NCBI RefSeq assembly: GCF_011762005.1
Contig: NZ_JAASQU010000002.1
Location: 620,001-684,000 of the forward strand
DNA: 64,000 nucleotides
Direction of reading: 5' to 3'
Origin: Qipengyuania flava
Lineage (GTDB): Bacteria; Pseudomonadota; Alphaproteobacteria; Sphingomonadales; Sphingomonadaceae
The notes below the pieces were generated by a model, which made no database searches, had not been told where the DNA came from, and saw nothing but the letters and a program-made list of their open reading frames with translations. Made by a program: the position numbers and the translations under genes. This document shows, piece by piece, positions 53,969 to 62,420 of the stretch. Each line of letters begins with the position of its first letter. Position 1 is the first letter of the stretch.

Positions 53969-55209
53969 TCGCTTTCCAAATAACCTTCATCGGGCACGAC
54001 CATCTGCGGATCGGCGAGATTGTCCGCCTTCCACTGCATCGCCATGCGCACGCGCGTCGCGCCGCTCGGATGGTCGAAGAACAACATCTCTTCAAGCGCG
54101 CCGGGTTCGATCTTGCGATACTCGGACAGGCGCATCGCCACCTTAGCGAAACCGTCGGGTTCGCGCGCGGCGTCGAGACCGAAGGCATCGGCTTCGCTTT
54201 CGGCCCAGCGGATCAGCGAATTCTGCGCGGGGGTCATTGCCAGCATCCACAGGCCCACACAGATCGCGAGCACCGGCAGCGAGGCCGGATCGCCCACCTC
54301 GCGCACCCCCCACCGTTCGCCGAACCGGCGGATAAAGACGGGAGCCACCCGGCTGGTCACGAACAGGCCGAGCGCGAACAGGCCCAACATGATGCCGACG
54401 ATCCACCAGATGTGGTTGAGCTTGTAGTGCCCCATCTCGTGCCCCATCACCGCGAGGATTTCGTCTTCCCCGGTCCGTTCGAGCAGATTGTCATTGAGCG
54501 AGATGCGGATCGTCGGGCCGAGACCGGAGACATTGGCCGAAATGCGCTTGTTCTGCTTCGACTGGTCGAACACGTAAATGTGCTCGGCGGGTATGTCGTG
54601 CCTGGCGGCGACTGCCTCGATCCGATCGCGCAGCGGGCCGGCCTCGAGTTCGGTATATTCGTTGAACAGCGGTGCGATGAAGACCGGCCCCAGCACCATG
54701 CCGACCAGCATGAACAGGCCGATCACGCCCGTCCCCCACAGCCACCAGCTGCGCGGCGCGCGGCGAATGACAGCGTAGATCGCGGCTACGACGAGAGGCA
54801 CGAGCACCAGCGCCATGGCGAGGCCGATCGCCTGTTCACCCGCCCAGGCGCCGAAATCCTGATCGAGCAAATCGTAGCGTTTCTCGCGCAGGTAACCGGT
54901 GTAGATCGTCCATGGCAGCGTCACGATCGATCCGATCAGCGTATAGGCGAAGGCAGTGATCGCGGTGACGATCCATGCGCGCTTGCCCATCCGCTCTGCG
55001 AACCCCCGGATGGCGCTCGCGATGCGGAAGCGCAGCAGCAGCCAGTCGACCAGAACGCCAACCAGCGTACCCCAGAGCAGCAGCCAGTACCCTCCCTCGA
55101 AATACGCATCCGACTTGGCGCGCGCAGGGCCCTGGAGCGTATCGAGATAGGCCCGCGTCGCCGTTTCGACATCGAAGGCCCCCGTGGCGGCAACCAGCAG
55201 TTCCAGCAT
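53965..55209 (-). CDS. M48-family (Ste24/CAAX-type) membrane metalloprotease
   Basis: A 414-residue protein with several membrane helices and a zinc-metalloprotease core. The motif is MGHEMGHYKLNHIWWIVGIM (HExxH, near residue 255), and the third ligand Glu is in WAESEADAFGLDAA. The N-terminal helices (MLELLVAATGAFDVE... YWLLLWGTLVGVLVDWLLL) match the M48_N/CAAX-prenyl-protease 1 layout. In bacteria this type probably degrades or processes membrane proteins, since prenylated substrates are absent. It is first in a unit with the YeeZ-type gene. Confidence 0.87.
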   Translation of the reverse strand: MLELLVAATGAFDVETATRAYLDTLQGPARAKSDAYFEGGYWLLLWGTLVGVLVDWLLLRFRIASAIRGFAERMGKRAWIVTAITAFAYTLIGSIVTLPWTIYTGYLREKRYDLLDQDFGAWAGEQAIGLAMALVLVPLVVAAIYAVIRRAPRSWWLWGTGVIGLFMLVGMVLGPVFIAPLFNEYTELEAGPLRDRIEAVAARHDIPAEHIYVFDQSKQNKRISANVSGLGPTIRISLNDNLLERTGEDEILAVMGHEMGHYKLNHIWWIVGIMLGLFALGLFVTSRVAPVFIRRFGERWGVREVGDPASLPVLAICVGLWMLAMTPAQNSLIRWAESEADAFGLDAAREPDGFAKVAMRLSEYRKIEPGALEEMLFFDHPSGATRVRMAMQWKADNLADPQMVVPDEGYLESE

Positions 55210-55355
55210 ATCTGTCCTCCCTGGCGGACTGGCTGCGCTACCGGCGTTGCACTGTCAATCGAGGCGCGGCTGCGGCCCGACGAGTGAACGCAAGCTCTCG
55301 ACGGGCGTTGCAAGGGATGACACAGCAATCCCGAACCGTATTCGACAGGACCTTC

Positions 55356-58013
55356 ATGGATATCGCGCGCACCCCCGCAACGCCCGACGGCAATCCCGAA
55401 ATGGCCGATGCGGCCTACGAACCCAAAGCTCCGCCCGAGATCCGGCGCAGCGATTACGCCCCGTTTCCTTGGCTGGTCCCGACCATAAGGCTCGAATTCG
55501 AACTCGGTCTCGAACGCACGCGCGTTACTGCCCGGCTCGATGTCGAACGCAATCCCGTGGCGGCCGTTTCGCCCACCATCCGGCTCAATGGCGATGGCCT
55601 CGAACTTGTCTCACTGACGTGCGACGGCGGCGAACCGGAAGGCCGGATGATGGATGGCGACGACCTGCTCGTCACGCTCAGTGGGGACCGCCATGTTCTC
55701 GAGATCGTGACCGAGATCGACCCATCGGCCAATTCGCAGTTGATGGGCCTCTACGCGTCGGGCGGGATGCTGTGCACGCAATGCGAGGCAGAAGGTTTCC
55801 GCCGGATCACCTTCTTCCCCGATAGGCCCGACGTGCTGAGCACCTACAGCGTCCGCATGAGCGGTGCGAAAGCGCAGTTCCCCGTTCTGCTTTGCAATGG
55901 CAATCGCGTGGATAGCGGGGAAAGCGCCGATGGCGGGGACCATTGGGCCGAATGGCACGATCCCTGGCCCAAGCCATCCTATCTCTTTGCGCTGGTCGCA
56001 GGCGATCTCGTGGCGCGCAGCGACAGCTTCACCACCATGGGGGGGCGCGACGTCGAATTGAACGTCTATGTGCGCGATGGCGATCTCGACCGGACCGAAC
56101 ATGCAATGGAGAGCCTGAAGCGCTCGATGAAGTGGGACGAAGAGGTCTTCGGCCGTGAATACGATCTCGACCTGTTCAACATCGTTGCCGTCTCCGATTT
56201 CAACATGGGGGCGATGGAGAACAAGGGCCTCAACATCTTCAACACCAAATACGTGCTGGCCGACACCGAAACCGCGACCGACGGCGACTACGACGGCATC
56301 GAGGGGGTGATCGGCCACGAGTATTTCCATAACTGGTCGGGCAATCGGGTAACCTGCCGCGACTGGTTCCAGCTGAGCCTCAAGGAAGGCTTCACGGTGC
56401 TGCGCGACCAGCTGTTCAGCGCTGACATGGGTAGCGAGCCGGTCAAGCGGATCGAGGATGTTCGCATCCTGCGCGGCGTGCAGTTTCCCGAGGATTCGGG
56501 ACCGTTGGCACATCCAATCCGCCCCGATTCCTACCGCGAAATCAGCAATTTCTACACTGCGACGGTCTACAACAAGGGCGCCGAGGTGATCCGCATGATG
56601 CGCACCATGACGGGCGAAGAGGCCTTCCGCCGCGGGACCGATCTTTATTTCAAGCGTCACGATGGCGAAGCCGCCACCTGCGAGGACTTTGTCCGCGCAA
56701 TGGAAGACGGCACGGGGCTCGATCTGGAGCAGTTCCGTTTGTGGTACTCGCAGGCGGGCACCCCAAAGGTTGCGGCCACTCTTTCGCATGATGGAGATGT
56801 CGCGACGCTCAAGCTGACCCAGACGGTGCCGCCGACGCCGGGCCAGCCCGACAAGAAACCCATGCCGATACCGTTCCGCGTCGCCCTGTTCGACCGAAAG
56901 GCCGGGACGCATTCCGGCGAACAGCTATTGGTCCTCGATCGCGCCAGCGCCGAATTCACCTTCGAAGGTTTTGCGCACAAACCGGTGCTCTCGATCAACC
57001 GTGGCTTTTCCGCGCCGGTGTCTATCGATCGTGATGTTTCGCGGGAGGAACTCGTCTTCCTTGCGGCGCGCGACGACGATCCCTTCGCCCGTTACGAGGC
57101 CATGCAGGAACTGATGACCGGCTATCTGGTCGGCAGCGTTTCGGGGGATCTTGACGAAAGCGAGAGCGAAGCCGCGCGCGGCGATATTGCCGAAGCGTTG
57201 AAGGCGGTGGTCGAGGATGATCAGCTCGACGATCTGATGCGCGGCGAACTGCTGATGATGCCCAGCCAGTCCTACATCGGCGAACAAATGCTGGTTGCCG
57301 ATCCGGGTGCGATCCATGCGGCGCGCGAAGCGCTGAAAGCCGATCTCGGCACACGCCTCGGCGTAGCGTTGCATCGCCTCTATGAGCGCGCTGCCCAGGT
57401 GCCGTTCTCGCTCGATGCGGAAGCGAAGGGTGCGCGCAAGATCAAGACGTTGGCGTTGTCCTACGCTGCCGCCAGCGACCCCGCCAAGGCCGCCGAACTG
57501 GCTGCTTCGCAATATGATCGGGCGGACAACATGACCGATCGCCAAGGGGCGTTGATGGTCCTCGCCGGGCTCGACAGCGCGGAGCGCACCGGCCGCTTGC
57601 TCGACTTTTACAACCGCTATCGGGGGAATGCGCTCGTCATCGACAAGTGGTTCGCCCTGCAGGCTAGTTCGCTGCATCCGCAGGTCGTGGCGCATGTCGA
57701 AGCGCTACGGAGCCATCCGGACTTCAACCTGCGCAACCCCAATCGCGTTCGCTCGCTCTACATGGCCTTCGCCGCCAACCCGGCTGGGTTTCACGCGGCG
57801 GACGGCGCGGGCTATCGCATGATCGCCGACCTGATTCTCGAACTCGACCCGATCAATGCGCAGACCGCGGCGCGCTTCGTGCCCTCGCTCGGACGCTGGC
57901 GGCGGATCGAAGAGAAGCGCGCGGCGATGATGCGGGATGCGCTTGAACGCATCGCGCGGGCGTCCAAGCTGTCGCGTGACACATTCGAACAAGTTACCCG
58001 CTCGCTGGGCTGA
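55356..58013 (+). CDS. pepN: aminopeptidase N
   Basis: An M1-family zinc exopeptidase of 885 residues, the normal E. coli PepN-type length. It removes N-terminal residues from peptides in the cytosol. The exopeptidase motif is NMGAMENKGLNIFN and the zinc site is VIGHEYFHNWSGNRVTC with the distal Glu in LSLKEGFTVL. The C-terminal helical domain (residues ~560-885) is complete. ATG 55356 is preferred because AGGA lies 5 bases upstream; an ATG at 55317 is in frame but has no spaced ribosome-binding site. Confidence 0.92.
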   Translation: MDIARTPATPDGNPEMADAAYEPKAPPEIRRSDYAPFPWLVPTIRLEFELGLERTRVTARLDVERNPVAAVSPTIRLNGDGLELVSLTCDGGEPEGRMMDGDDLLVTLSGDRHVLEIVTEIDPSANSQLMGLYASGGMLCTQCEAEGFRRITFFPDRPDVLSTYSVRMSGAKAQFPVLLCNGNRVDSGESADGGDHWAEWHDPWPKPSYLFALVAGDLVARSDSFTTMGGRDVELNVYVRDGDLDRTEHAMESLKRSMKWDEEVFGREYDLDLFNIVAVSDFNMGAMENKGLNIFNTKYVLADTETATDGDYDGIEGVIGHEYFHNWSGNRVTCRDWFQLSLKEGFTVLRDQLFSADMGSEPVKRIEDVRILRGVQFPEDSGPLAHPIRPDSYREISNFYTATVYNKGAEVIRMMRTMTGEEAFRRGTDLYFKRHDGEAATCEDFVRAMEDGTGLDLEQFRLWYSQAGTPKVAATLSHDGDVATLKLTQTVPPTPGQPDKKPMPIPFRVALFDRKAGTHSGEQLLVLDRASAEFTFEGFAHKPVLSINRGFSAPVSIDRDVSREELVFLAARDDDPFARYEAMQELMTGYLVGSVSGDLDESESEAARGDIAEALKAVVEDDQLDDLMRGELLMMPSQSYIGEQMLVADPGAIHAAREALKADLGTRLGVALHRLYERAAQVPFSLDAEAKGARKIKTLALSYAAASDPAKAAELAASQYDRADNMTDRQGALMVLAGLDSAERTGRLLDFYNRYRGNALVIDKWFALQASSLHPQVVAHVEALRSHPDFNLRNPNRVRSLYMAFAANPAGFHAADGAGYRMIADLILELDPINAQTAARFVPSLGRWRRIEEKRAAMMRDALERIARASKLSRDTFEQVTRSLG

Positions 58014-58019
58014 TCGAGC

Positions 58020-58682
58020 ATGCGCGATATCCTGCGGTCACGAGCGCTGGAAGACATCCCGCACGGTTTCTCGACCCGCGACGGCCTCGAGGCCGAAGAT
58101 ATTCTCGCAAACAGCGTTCTGGTGCGCGTGACTCAGGTCCATTCTGCGCATGCAGTCGTTGCGGAGGCGGCGTGGGACATTCCCCCCGAAGCCGACGCGA
58201 TCGTCACCGCTACCGGAGGGCTGGCGCTCGCGATCGTAACGGCCGATTGCGCCCCTGTGCTGCTGTCCGATAACGCAGCGGGGGTGGTCGCAGCCGCGCA
58301 CGCCGGATGGCGCGGGGCCGTCGAGGGCGTACTCGAGAATACCGTCGACGCAATGTGCCGGCTAGGGGCGCAACCGGCATCGATCAGTGCGGCCATCGGG
58401 CCGACGATTGCGCAATCCAGCTACGAGGTCGACAGCCAGTTCCGGACCCGACTTGCGGAGGCCGATCACCGGTTTTTCGCGTCCGGTCGTGCGGGGCATT
58501 GGCAGTTCGATCTGCCCGGCTATGTCGCCGAGCGCTTGCGCTCAGCCGGCGTCGGCCGGATCGACGACCTGTCCGAAGATACCTACACGCAAACCGACCG
58601 CTTCTATTCCTTTCGCCGAGCGACCCATCTTGGCGAGGATACGGGCGGCCGCCAGATCAGCATGATCGCCTTGCCGCGCTGA
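58020..58682 (+). CDS. pgeF: peptidoglycan editing factor PgeF (YfiH/laccase-domain)
   Basis: A 220-residue protein of the family once called polyphenol oxidase. It is now known to remove mis-incorporated residues from peptidoglycan precursors, and related proteins act on purine nucleosides. The metal-site residues are visible: His in VTQVHSAHAV, Cys in VTADCAPVLLSD and His in AAAHAGWRGAVEG. It lies six bp after pepN and is the last gene before a 263-bp gap. Confidence 0.88.
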   Translation: MRDILRSRALEDIPHGFSTRDGLEAEDILANSVLVRVTQVHSAHAVVAEAAWDIPPEADAIVTATGGLALAIVTADCAPVLLSDNAAGVVAAAHAGWRGAVEGVLENTVDAMCRLGAQPASISAAIGPTIAQSSYEVDSQFRTRLAEADHRFFASGRAGHWQFDLPGYVAERLRSAGVGRIDDLSEDTYTQTDRFYSFRRATHLGEDTGGRQISMIALPR

Positions 58683-58750
58683 ACCCGGTCCGTTGCGCCG
58701 GTGTTGCGAATGCACGCCATCGTGCGAGATTGCATGCGGCTGCACGAAGC

Positions 58751-58794
58751 TTGCCAAAATCGCGGTTGGCAACCTGTCGCGGACCGGCTAGAGG
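58751..58794 (+). promoter_or_regulatory. palindromic operator-like site and candidate promoter of petABC
   Basis: TTGCCAA and TTGGCAA form a perfect 7-bp inverted repeat separated by 8 bases (58751-58772). The right arm overlaps TTGGCA, which with TAGAGG 17 bases later (58789-58794) makes a plausible -35/-10 pair. A regulator binding the dyad would cover the -35. The distance to petA is ~150 bp. Confidence 0.4.
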
Positions 58795-58945
58795 CGCCAC
58801 CAAACCGGGCCAGCCGGGGGCATCCGCGCATGTGCAGTCCATATGTGTGCACCGTCTTTCCAGCACCGTCCGGTCCATGGATTCGCATCATGCGTTCTCG
58901 CCCTCGGGCAAGGCGCAGTTACAAGGCAGGCAAGGCTAAGCGCTG

Positions 58946-59518
58946 ATGGCAGACACCGCTGCAACCGCAACTCCCGAAACGGCAGGCGAGACCGGAGACG
59001 GTATCCGTCGTCGCGACTTCCTCGACATCGCTGCAGTCAGTGCCGCCGGTATCGGTGGTCTCGCAGTGGTCTATCCGCTGGTCAGCCAGATGGCGCCTTC
59101 GAAGGATGTCCTTGCTGCAAGCACGACCGAAGTCGATGTTTCCGCGGTCGAACCCGGGCAGGCGATCAAGGCGGTCTTCCGCAAGCAACCGCTGTTCATC
59201 CGTCGGTTGACCCCCGCCGAAATCGCCGAAGCCAATGCCGTGAACGCGGGTACGCTCCGCGACCCGCAGACGCTGGCCGAGCGCACCAAGGAGGGCCACG
59301 AGGACATGCTCGTGACCATGGGTGTGTGCACCCACCTCGGCTGCGTTCCGCTCGGTGCCGCCGAAGGCGAAGTGAAGGGCGAATTCGGCGGCTATTTCTG
59401 CCCCTGCCACGGTTCGCACTACGATACCGCCGGCCGCATCCGCAAGGGTCCGGCGCCGACCAATCTCGAAGTGCCCGAATACGCATTCACTTCGGACACC
59501 GTCATTCAGGTCGGCTGA
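58946..59518 (+). CDS. petA: ubiquinol--cytochrome c reductase iron-sulfur (Rieske) subunit
   Basis: A 190-residue subunit of the bc1 complex. The N-terminal twin-arginine region ([11 protein letters not shown]) and the hydrophobic stretch after it form the uncleaved Tat membrane anchor. The 2Fe-2S site is [10 protein letters not shown] plus [10 protein letters not shown], with both Cys and both His present. It carries electrons from ubiquinol to cytochrome c1. ATG 58946 is the first gene of petABC. Confidence 0.95.
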   Translation: MADTAATATPETAGETGDGIRRRDFLDIAAVSAAGIGGLAVVYPLVSQMAPSKDVLAASTTEVDVSAVEPGQAIKAVFRKQPLFIRRLTPAEIAEANAVNAGTLRDPQTLAERTKEGHEDMLVTMGVCTHLGCVPLGAAEGEVKGEFGGYFCPCHGSHYDTAGRIRKGPAPTNLEVPEYAFTSDTVIQVG

Positions 59519-59541
59519 GCTTAGAGAGAAGAGACGATACG

Positions 59542-60837
59542 ATGAGCTTTCCCTGGGCCAAGGAATACACCCCAAGCAATCCGGTGATGCAGTTTCTCGA
59601 TGAGAAGCTGCCGCTGCCGCGCCTCGTCTACAATGCCGTGGGCGCGGGCTATCCGGTGCCGCGCAATCTGTCCTACTTCTGGAATTTCGGCGTGCTTGCC
59701 GGTTTCTTCCTCGTGGTACAGATCGTTACCGGCGTGGTTCTGGCGATGCACTATGCCGCCAACGCGCAGGTTGCCTTCGCCACGACCGAGCACATCATGC
59801 GCGACGTCAATTGGGGCTGGCTGATGCGCTATGCACACGCCAACGGCGCCAGCTTCTTCTTCATCGTCGTTTACCTGCATATTTTCCGCGGCCTGTTCTA
59901 CAGTTCGTACAAGGCCCCGCGTGAGATGATCTGGCTGCTTGGCGTCGTCATCTTCCTGCTGATGATGGCCACGGCCTTCATGGGGTACGTGCTTCCCTGG
60001 GGCCAGATGAGCTTCTGGGGTGCCAAGGTGATCACCGGACTGTTCGGCGCGATCCCACTGGTCGGCGAGCCGATCCAGATCTGGCTGCTCGGCGGTTTCG
60101 CTCCCGACAATGCCGCGCTGAACCGCTTCTTCTCGCTGCACTTCCTCCTGCCCTTCGTGATCGCGGGGGTCGTCATCCTCCACATCTGGGCTCTGCACAT
60201 TCCCGGTTCGTCCAACCCGACCGGTGTCGAAGTGAAGCAGGAAAGCGACACGCTTCCGTTCCACCCCTATTACACGGCGAAGGACGGCTTCGGGCTCGGC
60301 ATCGCGCTGATCCTGTTCTTCTCGATGGTGTTCTTCCTGCCCAACGCACTGGGCCACCCGGACAACTACATCGAGGCCAACCCGCTCTCGACCCCGGCGC
60401 ACATCGTGCCCGAGTGGTACTTCTGGCCGTTCTACGCGATTCTGCGTGCCTTCACCGTCGACTTCCTGTTCTTCCCGGCGAAGCTGCTCGGCGTGATCGC
60501 GATGTTCGGTTCGATCCTGGTGTGGTTCTTCCTGCCCTGGCTCGACAAGTCGCCGGTGCGCAGCGGTCACTACCGCCCGCTGTTCCGCAAGTTCTTCTGG
60601 TTCGGGCTGATCCCCGCCATGGTGATCCTGTTCATCTGTGGTGGCGCTCCGGCTGAAGAACCCTACGTGATGCTCAGCCAGCTCGCGACGGCGTACTACT
60701 TCCTCCACTTCCTCGTGATCCTCCCGATCGTGAGCCAGATCGAGAAGCCGGCCCCGCTGCCCTATTCGATCACCGAGGCCGTCCTCGGTTCGGACAAGAA
60801 GGCAGTGCTCGGCGAAAACGCCACGCCGGCCGTCTAA
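59542..60837 (+). CDS. petB: ubiquinol--cytochrome c reductase cytochrome b subunit
   Basis: A 431-residue membrane core of the bc1 complex with eight helices. The heme ligands are His in RYAHANGAS and YLHIFRG and His in SLHFLLPF and VILHIWALH. The ubiquinol-oxidation site motif PEWY is in [15 protein letters not shown]. The longer open frame upstream of 59542 is antisense/other-frame coding of petA and is not used. An AGAGAAGAGACGAT leader precedes the ATG. It lies 23 bp after petA. Confidence 0.96.
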   Translation: MSFPWAKEYTPSNPVMQFLDEKLPLPRLVYNAVGAGYPVPRNLSYFWNFGVLAGFFLVVQIVTGVVLAMHYAANAQVAFATTEHIMRDVNWGWLMRYAHANGASFFFIVVYLHIFRGLFYSSYKAPREMIWLLGVVIFLLMMATAFMGYVLPWGQMSFWGAKVITGLFGAIPLVGEPIQIWLLGGFAPDNAALNRFFSLHFLLPFVIAGVVILHIWALHIPGSSNPTGVEVKQESDTLPFHPYYTAKDGFGLGIALILFFSMVFFLPNALGHPDNYIEANPLSTPAHIVPEWYFWPFYAILRAFTVDFLFFPAKLLGVIAMFGSILVWFFLPWLDKSPVRSGHYRPLFRKFFWFGLIPAMVILFICGGAPAEEPYVMLSQLATAYYFLHFLVILPIVSQIEKPAPLPYSITEAVLGSDKKAVLGENATPAV

Positions 60838-60856
60838 GCGAGAAACGAGACAAGAC

Positions 60857-61708
60857 ATGACCAAGCTTCTCAGCATCCGCCTCGTCGCCATTCTCGTCGG
60901 GCTCGGCTTCGCCTTCATCGCGCTCTATTCGTTCGTGCTCGGCGCCTATGCCGCGATGACCGAAGAGCCTGCCGGTCACCTGCCTTACGAAGAGCCGCGC
61001 GATATCGCGTTCTCCTTTGACGGCCCGTTCGGCAAGTGGGACATCCAGCAGCTCCAGCGCGGCTTCAAGGTCTACGACGAAGTCTGCGCGGCCTGTCACA
61101 GCCTGAAGTACGTGGCCTTCCGCGACCTCGAGCAGATCGGTTACGACGAGGGTCAGGTCAAAGCCTTCGCTGCTTCGAAGCAGGTTCCGGGGATCGACCC
61201 GAACACGGGCGAAGCGACCACTCGCCCGGGCCTGCCGACCGACTATTTTCCGTCGCCCTATCCCAACAATGTTGCTGCCGCCGCAGCGAACAACAATGCG
61301 ATTCCTCCCGACCTTTCGCTGATGACGAAGGCGCGCGGCGACGGCACCAATTATGTTGCATCGCTTCTGGCCGGCTATGCCGAACCGACGGCAGAACTGC
61401 TTGAACATCATCCCGAAGCGGCGCCGGGACCGGGGCTCTATCACAACCCCTATTTCCCGAACCTCAACCTCGCGATGGCGCCCCCGCTGACGACTGCCGG
61501 TCAGGTGACCTATGACGATGGCACCGAAGCGACGGTCGAACAGATGTCGGAAGACGTTGCAGCTTTCCTTACCTGGACTGCCGAACCGCGGCTGGTGGAA
61601 CGCAAGCAGACCGGCTGGCCGGTGCTGATCTTCCTGCTCTTCGCAACGGTGCTCGCCTATCTGTCCAAGAAGCAGATCTGGGCGGCAGTTAAGCCCAAGA
61701 AGCACTGA
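60857..61708 (+). CDS. petC: ubiquinol--cytochrome c reductase cytochrome c1 subunit
   Basis: A 283-residue periplasmic heme protein with an N-terminal membrane/signal segment (ISLLV-type stretch IRLVAILVGLGFAFIALYSF). The heme-c motif is VCAACHSLKYV near residue 78. A C-terminal helix (WPVLIFLLFATVLAYLSKKQ) anchors it. It receives electrons from the Rieske protein. It ends just before a very strong terminator, closing the petABC unit. Confidence 0.95.
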   Translation: MTKLLSIRLVAILVGLGFAFIALYSFVLGAYAAMTEEPAGHLPYEEPRDIAFSFDGPFGKWDIQQLQRGFKVYDEVCAACHSLKYVAFRDLEQIGYDEGQVKAFAASKQVPGIDPNTGEATTRPGLPTDYFPSPYPNNVAAAAANNNAIPPDLSLMTKARGDGTNYVASLLAGYAEPTAELLEHHPEAAPGPGLYHNPYFPNLNLAMAPPLTTAGQVTYDDGTEATVEQMSEDVAAFLTWTAEPRLVERKQTGWPVLIFLLFATVLAYLSKKQIWAAVKPKKH

Positions 61709-61735
61709 TCGATCGCGGTTTCGAACCGAATTTTC

Positions 61736-61775
61736 GCGCCCCTCGCATCCTGCCGATGCGGGGGGCGCTTTGTTT
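61736..61775 (+). terminator. strong rho-independent terminator after petC
   Basis: A 14-bp stem, GCGCCCCTCGCATC with GATGCGGGGGGCGC (one T-G wobble), and a 5-nt loop are followed by TTTGTTT. It lies 27 bp after the petC stop and only 15 bp before the apt start. Confidence 0.92.
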
Positions 61776-61790
61776 CCCGGGAGAGTGCGC

Positions 61791-62321
61791 ATGAGCCCCG
61801 ATGACCTCAAGGATCTCGTCCGAACCATTCCCGACTTTCCGAAGGCCGGGATCCAGTTTCGCGATATCACCACGCTGCTGGGACATGGGGACGGTTTCGC
61901 GGCCAGTGTCGAATGGCTCGCGCAAGCGGTAGAAGGCGCCGAGGCGATCGCGGGCATGGAGGCCCGCGGGTTCATTTTCGGGGCCGCAGTGGCTGCGCGC
62001 TTGCGGTTGCCCTTCCTGCCGATCCGCAAGCCGGGCAAACTGCCCTGCGCCGTGATCGGGGTCGACTACGAACTCGAATATGGGCTCGACCGCCTCGAGA
62101 TGGATCCGCTTGCGGTTGCAGAGGACCAGAAGGTGGCCATCGTCGACGACCTTCTCGCCACGGGTGGTACCGCGCTTGCGGCAACCGAACTGCTGCGCAA
62201 GGCGGGCGCAAGGGTGGAGGATGCAGCCTTCGTCATCGACCTCCCCGACCTTGGCGGCAGCGGCAAGCTCGCTCGTCAAGAGGTTGCGGTGCACACGCTC
62301 ATGGGCTTCGAAGGCGAATAA
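61791..62321 (+). CDS. apt: adenine phosphoribosyltransferase
   Basis: A 176-residue purine salvage enzyme making AMP from adenine and PRPP. It has the N-terminal IPDFPKAGIQFRDITTLL, the MEARGFIFGAAVAARL block, and the PRPP-binding motif KVAIVDDLLATGGTALAATE near residue 120. ATG 61791 is chosen; an in-frame start at 61770 would lie in the terminator of petC. Because the terminator is so close, apt probably has its own weak promoter or lives on read-through. Confidence 0.94.
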   Translation: MSPDDLKDLVRTIPDFPKAGIQFRDITTLLGHGDGFAASVEWLAQAVEGAEAIAGMEARGFIFGAAVAARLRLPFLPIRKPGKLPCAVIGVDYELEYGLDRLEMDPLAVAEDQKVAIVDDLLATGGTALAATELLRKAGARVEDAAFVIDLPDLGGSGKLARQEVAVHTLMGFEGE

Positions 62322-62420
62322 GCAAATCACCCAAGGGTGGATAAATTCCCCCTGTCAGGCATTAAGGGTATTCGCGCTTGGCGCGCTGACCCGCGGTGAG
62401 CCGCGCAGCCAGAGAGGGGC

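Noticed and set aside
59521-60918. 465-codon minus-strand frame opposite cytochrome b
   Set aside because: Antisense shadow, very rich in His, Glu and Arg; no domain.
62334-62345. GGTGGATAAA, similar to an inverted DnaA box, between apt and the antiporter gene
   Set aside because: It has a mismatch in the consensus and stands alone, with no cluster or AT-rich region.
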